64,000 nucleotides of DNA from Nocardioides kribbensis (GTDB lineage: Bacteria; Actinomycetota; Actinomycetes; Propionibacteriales; Nocardioidaceae): assembly GCF_015070375.1 (NCBI RefSeq), contig NZ_JADCLL010000001.1:188501-252500 (forward strand), given 5' to 3'. This document shows, one piece after another, positions 62,026 to 64,000 of this stretch. Numbering within the stretch: the first letter of the stretch is position 1; each line of letters opens with the position of its first letter. Below the pieces are notes generated by a model. That model had not been told where the DNA came from and ran no database searches. It was given only the letters and a program-made list of their open reading frames with translations. The position numbers were made by a program, and so were the translations under genes.

Positions 62026-62582
62026 CGGCCGCCGGGGCCGTCGGGCTCGGCCCAGACCACCCGCAGCCGCTCGAGCACCACCGGCATGGAGGGGTCGAAG
62101 CCGCGCCCGGGGCCGGCCGTCTCGGCGAAGAAGCGCTCGTGCACCTCGCGCCAGTGGGCGAGGCTGCGGTCGCCCTCGCCCTCGAGGCGGGCGTGCTCGG
62201 CGTCGACGCGGTCGAAGGCGACGACCTCCACCGCGGTGGTCTCCACCAGCGCCCGCGGACGACCGCGACCGTCGAGGAGGATGCCGAGCTGACCCGGTCG
62301 GGGCAGCGGCTCCTCGCCGTACTCCTCGGCCGCGCTGGCCGTGGCCGTCTTGGTGCCGTCGAGCACCAGGGCCAGCAGGGCGTCGGCCTGCTCCGGGGTG
62401 GACCCGAAGGACCACGCCGGCGGCGGCACCACCTCCAGGGTGGTGGGGCCGAAGTAGGTCGGCGCGACGTTGAGACGGGCGTGGACCCGGGCGCGCTCCC
62501 AGAAGGCGCGCACCTCGGGGTGGTCGGGCACGAACCCCTCGGTGCTAGGCGGCAGGGCCTCGGGGTCGTCGGTGCCGGTCAT
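62022..62582 (-). CDS. ASCH-domain protein
   Basis: A 186-aa protein of the ASCH superfamily, a PUA-like beta-barrel thought to bind RNA. The domain (about 55-175) shows WSFGSTPEQADALLALVLDG, KTATASAAEEY with the conserved Lys-Thr-Ala-Thr, GILLDGRGRPRALVETT and SLAHWREVHERFF. First gene of a coupled operon with the acVLRF1 rescue factor and a phosphoesterase. TAGGCT lies 6 nt before the ATG. Confidence 0.94.
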   Translation of the reverse strand: MTGTDDPEALPPSTEGFVPDHPEVRAFWERARVHARLNVAPTYFGPTTLEVVPPPAWSFGSTPEQADALLALVLDGTKTATASAAEEYGEEPLPRPGQLGILLDGRGRPRALVETTAVEVVAFDRVDAEHARLEGEGDRSLAHWREVHERFFAETAGPGRGFDPSMPVVLERLRVVWAEPDGPGGR

Positions 62583-62588
62583 GTCCGG

Positions 62589-62594
62589 AGCCTA
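62589..62594 (-). promoter_or_regulatory. Leaderless -10 element (TAGGCT) for ASCH-acVLRF1 operon
   Basis: TANNNT hexamer ending 6 nt before the ATG at 62582, with no Shine-Dalgarno. Confidence 0.45.
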
Positions 62595-62626
62595 CGCAGG
62601 CGGCCCGCCGGCCCGTCGGCTGCTCG

Positions 62627-62794
62627 GCAATTGCGCCACTTCAGCAGCCCACGAGCCCCGCACCCACCCCGAACCACGCAAACCCCGCCACCCGACCCCA
62701 CCGGACCTCAGCAATTGCGCCACGTCAGCAGCCCACGAGCCCCGCACCCGTCCCGGACAGCGCAAACCCCGCCACCCGACCGCAGCGGCCCTCG
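62627..62794. repeat. Two tandem 84-bp imperfect repeats, intergenic
   Basis: Copies at 62627-62710 and 62711-62794 differ at 10 of 84 positions by eye. Each begins GCAATTGCGCCAC and contains GCAAACCCCGCCACCCGACC. They fill most of the 252-bp gap between the ASCH gene and sufT; I see no coding frame or RNA gene in this gap. Confidence 0.9.
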
Positions 62795-62834
62795 GTGAGG
62801 GCGCGGGGTCGAGGGCGGGGCCCCAGCGCTCGGC

Positions 62835-63224
62835 TCAGACGTTGAAGCCGAGGGCGCGCAGCTGCTCGCGGCCGTCGGGGGTGATCTTGTCGGGCCCCCA
62901 CGGCGGCATCCAGACCCAGTTGATGGCCACGTCGTTGACCAGGCCCTCGAGGGCGGAGTCGGTCTGGTCGGAGATGACGTCGGTCAGCGGGCAGGCCGCC
63001 GAGGTCAGCGTCATGTCGATGACCAGGTTGCTGCGCTCGTCGAGGTGCAGGTCGTAGACGAGGCCGAGGTCGACGACGTTGATGCCGAGCTCGGGGTCGA
63101 CGACGTCCTTCATCGCCTCGTAGACGTCGTCCTTGCTGACCGTCGAGGTGCCGACGCCGCCGGCGGCGGCCTCCGGCACGTCGGGGAGGTCGGCGTGGTC
63201 GGGGGTGGGCGAGGTCTCGGTCAT
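62835..63224 (-). CDS. sufT: SufT/MIP18-type iron-sulfur assembly factor (DUF59)
   Basis: A 129-aa DUF59 protein. MKDVVDPELGINVVDLGLVY (about 38-57) and MTLTSAACPLTDVI with the reactive cysteine (about 71-84) are the family signatures, and WVWMPPWGPDKIT follows. SufT helps mature iron-sulfur proteins. Its ATG overlaps the sufU stop by 4 bp, completing a sufS-sufU-sufT run as in other actinobacteria. Confidence 0.94.
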   Translation of the reverse strand: MTETSPTPDHADLPDVPEAAAGGVGTSTVSKDDVYEAMKDVVDPELGINVVDLGLVYDLHLDERSNLVIDMTLTSAACPLTDVISDQTDSALEGLVNDVAINWVWMPPWGPDKITPDGREQLRALGFNV

Positions 63225-63670
63225 GGGGTCTCCTCCAGGGAACGGGTCGTGGCGTCCTTCCAGGCCATCCACGACAGCAGGGCGCACTTCACGCGAGCGG
63301 GGAACTTGGCGACACCGGCGAAGGCGATGCCGTCCTCGAGGACCTCCTCGTCGGGCTCCACGGTGCCCTTGCCCTGCATCAGGGCGAGGAACTCCTCGTG
63401 GACCGCCATCGCCTCGGCGACCGGCTTGCCGATGACGAGGTCGGTCATCACCGAGGCCGAGGCCTGCGAGATCGAGCAGCCCACCGAGTCGTAGGAGACG
63501 TCGGCGACGACCCCGTCGGCGACGTGCACGCGCAGGGTCACCTCGTCACCGCAGGTCGGGTTGACGTGGTGGACCTCGGCCTCGTAGGGGTCGCGCAGTC
63601 CCTTGTGGTGCGGGTTCTTGTAGTGGTCCAGGATGATCTCCTGGTACAGCGAGTCGAGCTCGGCACTCAT
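63221..63670 (-). CDS. sufU: SufU sulfurtransferase/scaffold for Fe-S assembly
   Basis: A 149-aa SufU protein that accepts sulfur from SufS. Zinc-site residues are visible: NPTCGDEV (Cys40, Asp42), GCSISQAS (Cys65) and VKCALLSW (C-terminal Cys near 128). The insert near 98-120 distinguishes SufU from IscU. It lies 65 nt after the cysteine desulfurase gene and overlaps sufT. Confidence 0.96.
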   Translation of the reverse strand: MSAELDSLYQEIILDHYKNPHHKGLRDPYEAEVHHVNPTCGDEVTLRVHVADGVVADVSYDSVGCSISQASASVMTDLVIGKPVAEAMAVHEEFLALMQGKGTVEPDEEVLEDGIAFAGVAKFPARVKCALLSWMAWKDATTRSLEETP

Positions 63671-63735
63671 CGGGCCGCCTCCCTCCGGGGTCGGTGTGGG
63701 GTGATCGGGTCGGGGTCGTGCGGGGTGGTGCGGGC

Positions 63736-64000
63736 TCAGAGCTTGAAGTAGCTGCGCGTGTAGTGCAGCGCCTCCACGAGCGCGTCGATCTCCGTCGGCG
63801 TCGTGTAGAGGTACGACGACATGCGCGTGGAGCTCTGCACACCGAAGCGGGCGTGGGCGGGTCGCGCACAGTGGTGGCCGGCCCGCACGGCGATGCCGCG
63901 CACGTCGAGCACCTGCGCGACGTCGTGGGGGTGGACCCCGTCGATCTCGAAGGAGATCGCGCCACCGCGCTCGCGGGCGTCGAGCGGGCCGAGCACCCTC
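63736..64000 (-). CDS. sufS: Cysteine desulfurase SufS (C-terminal part only)
   Basis: Only the last 87 or so codons lie inside the window; the gene continues past 64000. VRAGHHCARPAHARFG contains the catalytic cysteine loop typical of group II (SufS) desulfurases, and SSYLYTTPTEIDALVEAL is the usual C-terminal block. It releases sulfur from cysteine with PLP and passes it to SufU, encoded next. Confidence 0.93.
   Translation of the reverse strand, partial: RVLGPLDARERGGAISFEIDGVHPHDVAQVLDVRGIAVRAGHHCARPAHARFGVQSSTRMSSYLYTTPTEIDALVEALHYTRSYFKL

Noticed and set aside
62627..62794. The 84-bp repeats as a two-unit CRISPR array.
   Set aside because: The whole 84-bp unit repeats, including the part that would be spacer, and no cas genes are present.

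Overview
The window is one continuous stretch of very high G+C actinobacterial chromosome. Coding is dense on both strands, with many ATGA, GTGA and TGATG start/stop overlaps. Several gene sets are typical of Actinobacteria: furA-katG, a mabA-inhA-like fabG-fabI pair, DUF3099, an acVLRF1-type ribosome-rescue factor, a fused siroheme synthase, a GuaB1-type IMPDH paralogue and a suf cluster with sufU and sufT. The cyanophycin genes and overall composition suggest Nocardioides or a relative (Nocardioidaceae). That genus call is inference; no rRNA or other marker is present. I see no insertion sequence, phage gene, integrase or CRISPR array.

Layout. 1-1.7 kb: start of an M20 peptidase, tRNA-Leu(GAG), a small membrane protein. 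1.8-3.6 kb: a two-gene PAS/soluble chemoreceptor unit. 3.7-6.6 kb: furA-katG. 6.6-10.4 kb: a flavin-type PNPOx protein divergent from a universal stress protein, then an MDR reductase and a luciferase-like monooxygenase. 10.5-13.5 kb: a secreted Asp-rich protein, a molybdopterin oxidoreductase with its FAD reductase partner, and a free LysR effector domain. 13.7-21.3 kb: BCCT transporter, guaB1, ankyrin protein, galK, DUF2252 protein and a Lys/Ala-rich histone-H1-like protein. 21.4-30.1 kb: a coupled acyl-CoA dehydrogenase pair behind a perfect palindrome, peptide deformylase, rRNA/tRNA methyltransferase, siroheme synthase, PEBP protein, and a flavin reductase/LLM monooxygenase pair. 30.1-38.1 kb: Fpg/Nei glycosylase, membrane PP2C phosphatase, catalase, GDPD phosphodiesterase, TSUP-SPFH-NfeD group and an ABC ATPase. 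38.2-40.8 kb: serB and a SixA-like phosphatase.

40.8-48.9 kb is the most distinctive part. Cyanophycinase and cyanophycin synthetase (cphB-cphA, 4-bp overlap) converge on a three-gene unit that begins with a second CphA-like protein. That protein keeps an N-terminal CphA-like segment and the Mur-ligase half but lacks the ATP-grasp half. It is followed by an acyl-CoA synthetase and a phosphotransferase-fold protein. 48.9-58.8 kb: fabG-fabI, dodecin, DUF3099 with a tiny zinc-type protein, moaA, SURF1, an SDR/ABC exporter pair, enoyl-CoA hydratase and an ABC-F ATPase. 58.8-64 kb: a zinc metallopeptidase, a coupled ASCH-acVLRF1-metallophosphoesterase operon, an 84-bp tandem repeat, and sufS-sufU-sufT.

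Two regulatory themes stand out. First, about 18 genes have a TANNNT hexamer 6-8 nt before the start codon and no clear Shine-Dalgarno sequence, which points to leaderless transcription. Second, the conserved FurA-type box before furA-katG recurs (13 of 17 bases) over the -35 region of the separate catalase gene, linking both catalases to one regulator.
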